NCBI GenBank assembly: GCA_025457805.1
Contig: JALOTR010000052.1
Span: 1-9,825, forward strand
Direction: 5' to 3'
Length of the DNA: 9,825 nucleotides
Source of the DNA: Akkermansiaceae bacterium
GTDB lineage: Bacteria; Verrucomicrobiota; Verrucomicrobiia; Verrucomicrobiales; Akkermansiaceae
Part shown: piece by piece, positions 1 through 6,714 of the stretch
Layout of the letters: each line of letters opens with the position of its first letter
How positions within the stretch are numbered: position 1 is the stretch's first letter
The notes under the pieces: model-generated
The model's database searches: none
What the model was told of the DNA's origin: nothing
Seen by the model: only the letters and a program-made list of their open reading frames with translations
Translations under genes and position numbers: made by a program

Positions 1-1055
1 ACGAACTCGCCCTCATTCCGACCTTCCTCATGATTGGCATGCTCGGCCGTGGGGATCGCAAGGAAGCGGCATGGAAAATCACTATCTATCTCGGACTCGG
101 CTCCATCATCCTTCTCGCCGGTCTCGTCTGGCTTGCCAATCTAACAGGCACTTATGACATCGCGGGAATGATCGCCGCGAAAGACAAGGTCGATCCCGCT
201 TCGCAAAAAGGAATTGCCGCCCTGTTGCTGGTCGGCTTTGGCACGCTGGTTTCGCTGTTCCCCTTCCACTCCTGGGCCGCTCCCGCCTACGCCAGCGCAC
301 CGGCACCTGTGGCCATGCTGCATGCGGGAGTGCTGAAAAAATTCGGCCTTTACGGGTTGCTCCGGGTGGCGGTGCCATTGGTTCCTGAGGGCCTCCAAGC
401 CTGGCTAACTCCCCTGCTCGTGCTTCTGTTAGGAAACATCCTGTGGGTGGGCTTCGTCACGATTTCCCAAAAACGCCTCGATGGCATGCTCGGCAATTCC
501 TCCGTCATGCACATGGGATACATCTTCCTCGCCATCGCCGCATTGATCGCGCTGCCCGGCAATCCCATCGCCCAACCTGCCGCCGTGCTGCTGATGTTTG
601 CCCACGGCGTGTCCATCGCCCTGCTCTTCGGCCTTGCGGACCGCATTGAGCGCAATACCGGCACCATCGATCTCCAAGACCTCGGCGGCCTTGCGAAATC
701 CGCGCCCAAACTTGCCTTCATCTTCGGCATCGCCGCCATGGCTTCCATCGGTCTTCCCGGACTTGCCAACTTCTCGGGCGAGGTGCTTGTTTTCCTCTCT
801 GCCTTCGAAGGCTACAACGGCGTTGACAGCCTGGGTCCCGTTCAAATCGCCTGCATCCTCTCCATCTGGGGCGTGGTGATTTCCGCCGTTTACATGCTGC
901 GCGCCTACCGGAACATCTTCCAGGGACCCGCCGTCAAGTCCACCGAGTCCGCCGCGGACCTCACCCTCGCCGACCGCATCCCGGCCGTCCTGCTCGTGGT
1001 CGCGCTGTTTGCCGTGGGTCTCTATCCGAACCTGCTTCTCAATCTCTTGAAGTAA
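1..1055 (+). CDS. nuoM: NADH-quinone oxidoreductase subunit M (Complex I antiporter-like subunit), 5' end cut off
   Basis: This is the last ~350 codons of a proton-translocating, MrpD-like membrane subunit of Complex I. The frame is open from base 3, where GAA encodes the conserved TM5 glutamate (E. coli NuoM E144) in ELALIPTFLMIG. The ATG at 30 is therefore an internal Met, and the gene starts upstream of the window. Family landmarks follow in order: FPFHSW (bases 258-275), AGVLKKFGLYGLLR (from 324), SSVMHMGY, FAHGVSIALLFGLADR, and SGEVLVF with the conserved Glu at 780-782. About 365 residues follow E144 in E. coli, so the 3' end is complete. Odd points: the TM7 lysine position (E. coli K234) is Leu at 246-248, PDAH is replaced by APAY, and the conserved Lys of the TDxKR motif is Asp at 480-482. 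nuoN follows after 36 bases. Family assignment is firm; proton pumping by this copy is less certain. Confidence 0.93.
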   Translation, partial: ELALIPTFLMIGMLGRGDRKEAAWKITIYLGLGSIILLAGLVWLANLTGTYDIAGMIAAKDKVDPASQKGIAALLLVGFGTLVSLFPFHSWAAPAYASAPAPVAMLHAGVLKKFGLYGLLRVAVPLVPEGLQAWLTPLLVLLLGNILWVGFVTISQKRLDGMLGNSSVMHMGYIFLAIAALIALPGNPIAQPAAVLLMFAHGVSIALLFGLADRIERNTGTIDLQDLGGLAKSAPKLAFIFGIAAMASIGLPGLANFSGEVLVFLSAFEGYNGVDSLGPVQIACILSIWGVVISAVYMLRAYRNIFQGPAVKSTESAADLTLADRIPAVLLVVALFAVGLYPNLLLNLLK

Positions 1056-1062
1056 TCTCCTC

Positions 1063-1076
1063 TGATCACTGATCAC
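1063..1076. repeat. Tandem TGATCAC x2 in the nuoM-nuoN gap
   Basis: Two perfect back-to-back copies of TGATCAC lie at 1063-1069 and 1070-1076, within the 36-base gap before nuoN. Each copy contains the palindrome TGATCA, so the unit is also a near-dyad centred on 1069. It sits 15 bases before the nuoN start, where a ribosome site would be expected, and no purine-rich site is present there. It may be a chance micro-repeat; no function is claimed. Confidence 0.5.
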
Positions 1077-1091
1077 TTTCCACTTCTTCCA

Positions 1092-2573
1092 ATGCCCGCC
1101 TATTACCTAGAAGCATTCACCGTCACCCTCGGCCTGATCCTCCTCATGGCCGAAGCCTTCGTTCCTTCGCGAAGCAAGGCATGGATCGGCATCGCCGCTG
1201 CGGCAGGTCTGGGAGCCATTCTGATTTCTCTCACCGTCGCCATCGGCCCGGATGCAAAGCCGAATTCCGATTGGGCCAAGTGGCCGCTTTGGAATTTCTA
1301 TCAGTTCGACTCGCTCGCCCGTTTCTACAAAGGCTTTGCGCTGGTCACCACGATCTTTGTCATCCTGCTCGCCATCGATTACAGGAAAATCCTCGCCCGC
1401 TACACCGAGCATCCGGGATCCGAAAACGGCACCGGCGAATTCTATTCCCTGCCCATCTTCGCCTGCGCCGGCATGATGTGGCTTGCCTCCGCCAAGGACC
1501 TTGCCGGTGCCTTCGTCGCACTCGAATTGGTCACCATCACTTTCTATATCCTCGTCGCCTTCATGCGTCGCAACGTCGGCTCGCTCGAAGCTGGCGTGAA
1601 ATACCTCATCCTCGGCGCGCTGAGCACCGGTTTCCTCGTTTATGGCATCGCATGGGTCTATGGAGCCACCGGCACCATGGACCTCGATCGCATCGGCGGC
1701 ATGCTTCAGGATGGCCGCTCGCTCAATCTTCCCCTTCCCGGCCTGCTGTTCGGCATCGCCCTGGTAATGATCGGCCTCGGTTTCAAGATTGGCGCGGTTC
1801 CAATGCAAGTGTGGATCCCCGATGTCTATCAAGGCGCACCCACTCCCACCACCGCATTTCTCTCGGTGGGTTCCAAAGCAGCCGGTTTCATCCTGACCAT
1901 CCGTTTCCTCGAACCATTCCTCGCCAGCGAACTGACACGCGGTCCGGTGGTGAAGCTGCTGCTCATCCTTGCCGTAGCCACGCTGTTGTTTGGAAACCTC
2001 GCCGCCATTCCGCAGACCAACTTCAAGCGCCTGCTCGCCTATTCTTCCATCGCCCACGCCGGATTCCTCCTGCTCGCGCTTGCCGCCGGTGCCGGTGAAA
2101 CCGAAACCAGCCTCAGCTCGACCCAGGCTGTGTCACTCTATCTCGGCACCTATCTCATCATGACCCTGGGCGTCTTCTTCATCCTCGCCCAGATCCGTAT
2201 CCAGCGTGATGGAGAAAACATCACGGACTTCAACGGACTCGGAAAAACCAATCCGCTGCTCGCCATCGCCCTCACAGTTCTGTTGGCAGCCCTCGCGGGA
2301 GTGCCTCTAACAGCCGGCTTCATCGGCAAGTTCTTCGTCTTCTCGCTCGCCGTGGAAGCCAAGCTCTGGATCGGAGTGATCATCGCATTCATCTCGGCAG
2401 CCGCCGGTTTCTACTATTATCTCAACGTCGTGCGCGCCATGTGGTGGAACAATCCCGGCGACCGCGCTGCAATCACCCTGCCGACCATCAGCAAAGCCTG
2501 CATCGCGCTCTTCACCGTCGCGGCACTCATCTTCGGAGTCTATCCGCAACCGTTGCTTGCGCTGTTGAAGTGA
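1092..2573 (+). CDS. nuoN: NADH-quinone oxidoreductase subunit N
   Basis: NuoN is one of the three antiporter-like membrane subunits of Complex I, which couples NADH-to-quinone electron transfer to proton translocation. The 493-residue product has the usual family length and is almost wholly hydrophobic helices. All expected channel residues can be placed: Glu145 in FVALELVT (TM5), Lys232 in GLGFKIGAVP (TM7), Lys262 in VGSKAAGF (TM8), Lys312 in NFKRLLAYSS, and Lys413 in FIGKFFVF (TM12). The IPDVYQGAPTP motif next to Lys232 is diagnostic of NuoN rather than NuoL or NuoM. The ATG at 1092 gives the normal N-terminal helix; no Shine-Dalgarno-like sequence precedes it. It follows nuoM by 36 bases and is probably the last gene of the nuo operon, since the next gene is convergent. 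Confidence 0.97.
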   Translation: MPAYYLEAFTVTLGLILLMAEAFVPSRSKAWIGIAAAAGLGAILISLTVAIGPDAKPNSDWAKWPLWNFYQFDSLARFYKGFALVTTIFVILLAIDYRKILARYTEHPGSENGTGEFYSLPIFACAGMMWLASAKDLAGAFVALELVTITFYILVAFMRRNVGSLEAGVKYLILGALSTGFLVYGIAWVYGATGTMDLDRIGGMLQDGRSLNLPLPGLLFGIALVMIGLGFKIGAVPMQVWIPDVYQGAPTPTTAFLSVGSKAAGFILTIRFLEPFLASELTRGPVVKLLLILAVATLLFGNLAAIPQTNFKRLLAYSSIAHAGFLLLALAAGAGETETSLSSTQAVSLYLGTYLIMTLGVFFILAQIRIQRDGENITDFNGLGKTNPLLAIALTVLLAALAGVPLTAGFIGKFFVFSLAVEAKLWIGVIIAFISAAAGFYYYLNVVRAMWWNNPGDRAAITLPTISKACIALFTVAALIFGVYPQPLLALLK

Positions 2574-2620
2574 ACCACTGCGGAAGGGGTTGGAAAAATC
2601 ACACCTGCTCCGCCAGCACC

Positions 2621-3019
2621 TCAAGCCACAGCCAGGCTGGGACCACAACCCAGGGCACCTGAGACGGCTTCCATGAGTGAGGCGATGCCAAATGGTTTCG
2701 CCAGCGTGTGACAGGCACCGATTTTTCCAGCGAGCGGAAGATAGGTTTGTTTTCCGCCATGGAATCCGCCGGACATCGCAATGATGCGGGTCTTGGGATG
2801 CTTGGCGCGCAGTGCGAGGATCGTCTCGATGCCATCGTGACCGGGCATGATCAGGTCGGTCATGATGAGGTGAAACGCCTCATGATTCGCCATTTGGATG
2901 GCCTCCGCACCATTTTCGGCGGTTTTCACATCGTAGCCGCGAGCGGCGAGGACTTGGGCGATGAGCAAGCGAATGGGGGCTTCGTCATCGACAATCAGGA
3001 TCTTGTGTTTTGGGGGCAT
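2621..3019 (-). CDS. Stand-alone CheY-like response regulator receiver protein
   Basis: A 132-residue single receiver domain that would accept a phosphoryl group from a histidine kinase. All active-site residues are present: acidic pair Asp11-Asp12 in ILIVDDE, phospho-acceptor Asp55 in IMTDLIMPG, Ser83 in IIAMSGG (Thr/Ser switch position), and Lys108 in LAKPF. There is no DNA-binding or enzymatic output domain, so it probably acts by protein-protein contact or in a phosphorelay. No kinase is encoded nearby, so its partner is unknown. The ATG at 3019 was chosen because MPPKHKILIVDDE is the usual short lead-in to the first beta strand. The frame stays open upstream to 3076, but those codons cross an 8-base G run and add a poorly structured Pro/Gly/Thr stretch. 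It converges on nuoN, 47 bases from the nuoN stop. Confidence 0.93.
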   Translation of the reverse strand: MPPKHKILIVDDEAPIRLLIAQVLAARGYDVKTAENGAEAIQMANHEAFHLIMTDLIMPGHDGIETILALRAKHPKTRIIAMSGGFHGGKQTYLPLAGKIGACHTLAKPFGIASLMEAVSGALGCGPSLAVA

Positions 3020-3155
3020 GGTGGTGGTGGGTTCATGTCCGCCGGGGGGGGAAATTGAAACCATCAACGCGATCAAGATATGCGCAGCCGGACCACGACA
3101 TCAACCACCGATCTTCACGCAATCACGTATGAGCCAACACGTAGTCCCATCCGAC

Positions 3156-3689
3156 CTACTTCCGGACTTGTAGTGCGGTGGCGTTGACGATGAGGAGGTC
3201 CGGATTCGATCCATCGGCCACTTTTCCGCTGACTGTCAGGGTGGCGAGTTTTTCGATTCCAGCGATGCCTTCGAGGCCTTCCTTGAGGACCCGTCCATCC
3301 TCACCGACGATCTGGATGGAGGCAGTTCCCTTCTTTTTGTCCTCGGGAGAATCACAGCAAGTGTCCCAAGGCGTCTCGCAGTTATCGCCCGGATTTTCGT
3401 TGCAGGGAGTGAGCAATTCCGGATCCCCCAGCACAAAAACCGCCCGCCCATCGACGAACGGGCTCTTGGTTCCCATGATGCGGCCGCTGAGCGTGACCTC
3501 ATCCCCCGGCTTGAGGGAATCGCGGGAGGCGGCGATGCTACGGGGTGTTCCGGTGGGCACGGTGGACAGCACTTTTTCAAGGGCCGCGCTGGGTTTTGCA
3601 GGGTTAGCGGCAGGCGGGGTTTCGGCTTTCTTCGCGTTGCACGAAACAAGAAACACGGATGATGCGATGAGGATGATGGTGGTTTTCAT
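3156..3689 (-). CDS. Lipoprotein with OB-like fold and a CX7CX6CC cysteine insert
   Basis: A 177-residue predicted lipoprotein. The N-terminus (residues 1-17) is a lipoprotein signal ending in FLVSC, with Cys17 as the lipid-modified residue. A Pro/Ala-rich linker (about 22-50) leads to a beta-rich domain (about 58-175) starting LKPGDEVTLSGRI and ending LLIVNATALQV. That pattern suggests an OB-like barrel; this is my reading, not a confirmed match. A loop inside the domain carries Cys96, Cys104 and Cys111-Cys112 (CX7CX6CC) around a TPWD motif, which could bind a metal or form disulfides. The domain resembles uncharacterised proteins I associate with Planctomycetes and Verrucomicrobia. It starts 39 bases after the second permease stop on the same strand, so it is probably the last gene of the exporter operon. 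No ribosome site is apparent. The real substrate or partner cannot be named. Confidence 0.85.
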   Translation of the reverse strand: MKTTIILIASSVFLVSCNAKKAETPPAANPAKPSAALEKVLSTVPTGTPRSIAASRDSLKPGDEVTLSGRIMGTKSPFVDGRAVFVLGDPELLTPCNENPGDNCETPWDTCCDSPEDKKKGTASIQIVGEDGRVLKEGLEGIAGIEKLATLTVSGKVADGSNPDLLIVNATALQVRK

Positions 3690-3728
3690 GGTGGATTGGA
3701 TGTTAGATTGGAAATGATAGATAGGGTT

Positions 3729-4880
3729 TTATGACATGCGAAGGGCGGTGGGCAGCGGTGGCATCAGGCAACGAACGGTGGGTGGGATTACGCCGATCCA
3801 ACCAAGCCCCACGCCTGTTAGAATTCCGGCTGCGGCCACAAGCGGCGTGATTTCCAACGTGAAGGTGCCGATGGAAAAAGGAACCGTGCGGCCATCGAGA
3901 AGAACCAATGCCGCCACGGATGCGAGCAAGGCTCCTGCGAGGCAAGCCATGGTGCTTTCCTGCACAAGGCTGAACCACAAGGTCCTGCGGCTGAAGCCGA
4001 TGGCCTGGAGCGCCGCCATTTCCCTCACGCGGGGTGCGAAGGCGGCGTAGAGTGTGTTCAAGCCGCCAAAGACTGCACCCGCTGCGATCAAGCCTGCGGT
4101 GATCCATGTCATGATGCGGAGGGGTTTGAAAAACGCACTCAACTGCCCGTAATAGTCGCTCTCACGCAGTGCCGCCAATTCCAGATCGAGTCGTTGTTTG
4201 GCAAACAGATCCACCTCCGTGAAATCCGCAGCATCGTCCAAGCGGAGCACGACACAGGAGATCGTCTCCCGTTTTGCGATCACGCGGAGATCGCCAAGCG
4301 GCAGCCAGATCTCGGATTCGAGCACGGTGCCCGGTGCGGCAAAGATCCCGGAGATGATGATTTCCTGACCATCGAGCAGCACCTTGCCGCCGACCTTCAT
4401 GGCAGCCTCGCTGACGCCGAGTTTGCGCCAAGCCAATCTTCCCGCCATCGCCTGGCCGGAGGATGGGAACGCACCCTCCATCAAGCGGACTTGCGGATGC
4501 ACCCGCAGTGCCTGCGGAGTGACGCCGCGGAACATGGCCTGCGCGCGTGTGCCGTCATCGAGCGAAAGATAGTTCATGTAGTGGATCTCGCTGGAAACGG
4601 CGCGCACTCCGAGCGCTTCCGAGATTCCCGGCACCGCCGCCTCCACAATTCCCGCCACCCGCTCCGGGACCTCGCTGCGCTGGATGCTTTCCTCCGAGCC
4701 CGCCCCTAACAGAATGACATTTTCCGGCGATCCCGATGCCGCGAGAACGCGGTTCATGCCATCGTTGATGGCCAGAGCGGACATCACCAACAGCACCACC
4801 AGCGCGCTGCCGCCGATGGTTTGAAACAGGCGGGACTTCGAGCGGAACAGGTTCCGGGCAGCATAGGAAAATGGCAACAT
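3729..4880 (-). CDS. ABC transporter permease, FtsX/MacB type (second of two)
   Basis: A 383-residue inner-membrane permease of the MacB/FtsX/LolCE superfamily. It has one N-terminal helix (about 22-38), a large extracytoplasmic domain (about 40-265), then three helices in the C-terminal third. The C-terminal block shows the family signature: a helix, then RVREMAALQAIGFSRRTLWF on the cytoplasmic side, which usually contacts the ATPase. It is related to the neighbouring permease but clearly not a copy, which argues for a heterodimer as in LolC/LolE. The ATG at 4880 was chosen because MLPFSYAARNLFRSKSRLFQ is the expected cytoplasmic amphipathic lead-in. The frame extends to a GTG at 4940, but that would overlap the upstream permease by 55 bases. 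With the ATG, the gene begins 5 bases after that permease's stop, consistent with translational coupling. The last residues include MPPLPTALRM. Confidence 0.92.
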   Translation of the reverse strand: MLPFSYAARNLFRSKSRLFQTIGGSALVVLLVMSALAINDGMNRVLAASGSPENVILLGAGSEESIQRSEVPERVAGIVEAAVPGISEALGVRAVSSEIHYMNYLSLDDGTRAQAMFRGVTPQALRVHPQVRLMEGAFPSSGQAMAGRLAWRKLGVSEAAMKVGGKVLLDGQEIIISGIFAAPGTVLESEIWLPLGDLRVIAKRETISCVVLRLDDAADFTEVDLFAKQRLDLELAALRESDYYGQLSAFFKPLRIMTWITAGLIAAGAVFGGLNTLYAAFAPRVREMAALQAIGFSRRTLWFSLVQESTMACLAGALLASVAALVLLDGRTVPFSIGTFTLEITPLVAAAGILTGVGLGWIGVIPPTVRCLMPPLPTALRMS

Positions 4881-4885
4881 GATAT

Positions 4886-6034
4886 CTAACTGCGGAGGTT
4901 TTTCACGATCGGTTGGGTCATGGCCTGAAATGCCGGCCACAGCGAGGCCAGCACACCTAACAGAAGTGCCGCCGAGATTCCGGCAGTGACTACGAATGCA
5001 TCCGGCTGGATGGCGAGCGTCTGACCTTCATTGCCCATGGTAAAACTCTGCCAACGGAGAAAAACCGCGCCAAGTCCCACGCCGAAGAGCCCGCCCGCGA
5101 GACCCAGCATGCCACCCTCGCCCACCACAAGGCAGGCGATGGCGCGCCCCGGATAACCGAGCGTGCGCAGGACCGCATTCTCCTTCACCCGGCCGCGCAC
5201 TGCCAACAGCAAGGCATTCGCGACGAGGGCTGTCACGGCAATGACCGCCCCCACGCCCAGCCAGCGGGTGAAGCCGATGAGTTCGATCAACTCGGCCGCG
5301 GTCTCTGCGAAGAACGCTTTTTCGGGACGGGTATCGGTCGGAAACTGGGTGGAGCGGAATTGTTCATCGATGGCATTTGCCACGCTCTCCAAACTCCCAA
5401 CCGCATGCACCCGCACCATGAACTGGGTGACCACGCCGAGCCCGGATTTGGATGCATGTTGAAGAAACGGAAGTTTCACATAGGCCACATTGTTATCTTG
5501 GGGAAATGGCGAACGCAGGATGCCGGCCACGCTCACCGTCACTCCGGCGGCATCGAATTGGTCACCGGGCTTCAGTCCCCGGCGCTTGGCGAAAGTTTCA
5601 CCCAGCAGCGCCGCGTCATCGCGCTTGGACCAGGCACCCTCACTGCCAGCCACGATCTCTATTTCCGGAGCAAACTTTTTCAACAAGCCCTCCGGCACTC
5701 CGCGGAAGGTGATCACATCCAGCGAGGCACCACAGTTGTTGACGAGGATCTTCACCGGGATCACCTCCCGCACGCCATCGATTCGGCGAATCTCATCGGC
5801 GAAGTGTTCCGGCAAGCGGCTGGCCGACGGGCAGAAGCGGTTTTCCCGATACACGACCAGGGTCGTATCCGCCGCAGTGGCCGCCGTCGCCTTGGCAAGC
5901 GAGCGTTGGAGCGTCTCCACGGCAGTGAAGAGAAACATTCCGGAAGCCACGCCGAGGATCGTCAGCGATGACCTCACACGATGCCGGATCAACTGCACCC
6001 ACGCCAGCTTCAGGAGATTGAAAAACGCATTCAT
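4886..6034 (-). CDS. ABC transporter permease, FtsX/MacB type (first of two)
   Basis: A 382-residue FtsX/MacB-type permease: a cytoplasmic lead-in LKLAWVQLIRHRVRSSLTILG, a first helix to about residue 42, an extracytoplasmic domain (about 43-255), and three C-terminal helices. RVKENAVLRTLGYPGRAI is the family's cytoplasmic segment, and the protein ends LASLWPAFQAMTQPIVKNLR. Two cysteines, Cys68 in NRFCPSASRLP and Cys101 in LVNNCGASLD, lie in the extracytoplasmic domain and could form a disulfide. The ATG at 6034 overlaps the ATPase stop by four bases (ATGA), strong evidence for one operon and a shared complex. The second permease starts 5 bases after this stop. With a fusion protein and ATPase adjacent, it most likely drives mechanical (MacB-like) export or extraction from the inner-membrane outer leaflet. 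The substrate is unknown. Confidence 0.93.
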   Translation of the reverse strand: MNAFFNLLKLAWVQLIRHRVRSSLTILGVASGMFLFTAVETLQRSLAKATAATAADTTLVVYRENRFCPSASRLPEHFADEIRRIDGVREVIPVKILVNNCGASLDVITFRGVPEGLLKKFAPEIEIVAGSEGAWSKRDDAALLGETFAKRRGLKPGDQFDAAGVTVSVAGILRSPFPQDNNVAYVKLPFLQHASKSGLGVVTQFMVRVHAVGSLESVANAIDEQFRSTQFPTDTRPEKAFFAETAAELIELIGFTRWLGVGAVIAVTALVANALLLAVRGRVKENAVLRTLGYPGRAIACLVVGEGGMLGLAGGLFGVGLGAVFLRWQSFTMGNEGQTLAIQPDAFVVTAGISAALLLGVLASLWPAFQAMTQPIVKNLRS

Positions 6035-6714
6035 GGATTTTCTAACAAGACCCCCTTTTCCAGATGAAGCGTGCGGTCCGCCGCTGCCGCCGCCCTTGCA
6101 TCATGGGTGACCATCACAATCGTTTTGCCATGGCGGCGGGCGAGTTGCTGGAGCAGCTCGAGAATCCGGTTGGCCGATTCCCGATCGAGGTCACCCGTCG
6201 GCTCATCCGCCACCAGCAGTGGTGGATCCGCCACCAGGGCACGGGCGATGGCGACGCGTTGTTCCTGGCCGCCGGACAACTCGGAAGGCGTGTGGTGCAT
6301 GCGGTCCGTGAGAGACACCAGGTCCAATGCCGCCACCACCCGCGCATGCCGGTCCCGCTTGGACAGCGGGGAGAGCAAAAGCGGGAGTTCCACATTCTCA
6401 AAAGCAGTCAGCACGGGAATGAGATGATATAACTGGAAGATATAACCTACATTCCTTGCCCGCCATGCGGTGAGATCGCGGCGGGACAATCCGGACAGCT
6501 CGGTGCCATGAATGACCAGCTTGCCGGAACTCGGTGAATCGATGCCGGAAAGCAGATTGAGCAAGGTGGTTTTGCCCGATCCCGAGGGGCCCATCAGCGC
6601 AAGGAACTCCCCTGCCGGCACCTCAAGGTCCAGCGACTCCAAGGGCGTGACCAGAGTGTTGCCTTTCTTATAACTCTTCGACACAGCCTGGCAATGGATC
6701 ATGGTTTCATTCAT
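6031..6714 (-). CDS. ABC transporter ATP-binding protein, LolD/MacB/DevA type
   Basis: A 227-residue nucleotide-binding subunit that powers the two FtsX-type permeases. All catalytic motifs are visible: Walker A GPSGSGKTT (42-50), Q-loop Gln94 in GYIFQLYHLIP, signature LSGGQ (146-150) followed by EQRVAIARAL, Walker B LLVADEP with Glu171, D-loop GDLD (174-177), and H-loop His204 in VMVTHD. The FQ.YHLIP and ENVELPL stretches are typical of the LolD/MacB subfamily rather than importers. The ATG at 6714 overlaps the fusion-protein stop as ATGA; the frame extends upstream to 6783, but that would sit deep inside the upstream gene. A second Met four codons later (6702) is also possible. The 3' end overlaps the next permease start, again as ATGA. 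No Shine-Dalgarno site is seen, so coupling to upstream translation is likely. Confidence 0.96.
   Translation of the reverse strand: MNETMIHCQAVSKSYKKGNTLVTPLESLDLEVPAGEFLALMGPSGSGKTTLLNLLSGIDSPSSGKLVIHGTELSGLSRRDLTAWRARNVGYIFQLYHLIPVLTAFENVELPLLLSPLSKRDRHARVVAALDLVSLTDRMHHTPSELSGGQEQRVAIARALVADPPLLVADEPTGDLDRESANRILELLQQLARRHGKTIVMVTHDARAAAAADRTLHLEKGVLLENP

Noticed and set aside
1107..2057. Long - strand reading frame opposite nuoN
   Set aside because: It lies wholly inside nuoN, which has a full set of family residues. The translation is Gly/Asp/Glu-rich low-complexity sequence typical of an antisense shadow.
2628..2653. Short inverted repeats (CAGCC-A-GGCTG and CTGGG-N7-CCCAG) as a terminator between nuoN and the receiver gene
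   Set aside because: Stems are only five pairs, lie inside the receiver coding region and have no following T run, so I would not call a terminator.
3044..3051. Run of eight G as a possible frameshift in the receiver gene
   Set aside because: It lies upstream of the best start (3019), and the receiver domain downstream is intact, so nothing is broken.
5360..6110. Two + strand reading frames of about 200 codons opposite the first permease
   Set aside because: They are antisense to a well-supported FtsX-type permease and show no recognisable domain or start signal.
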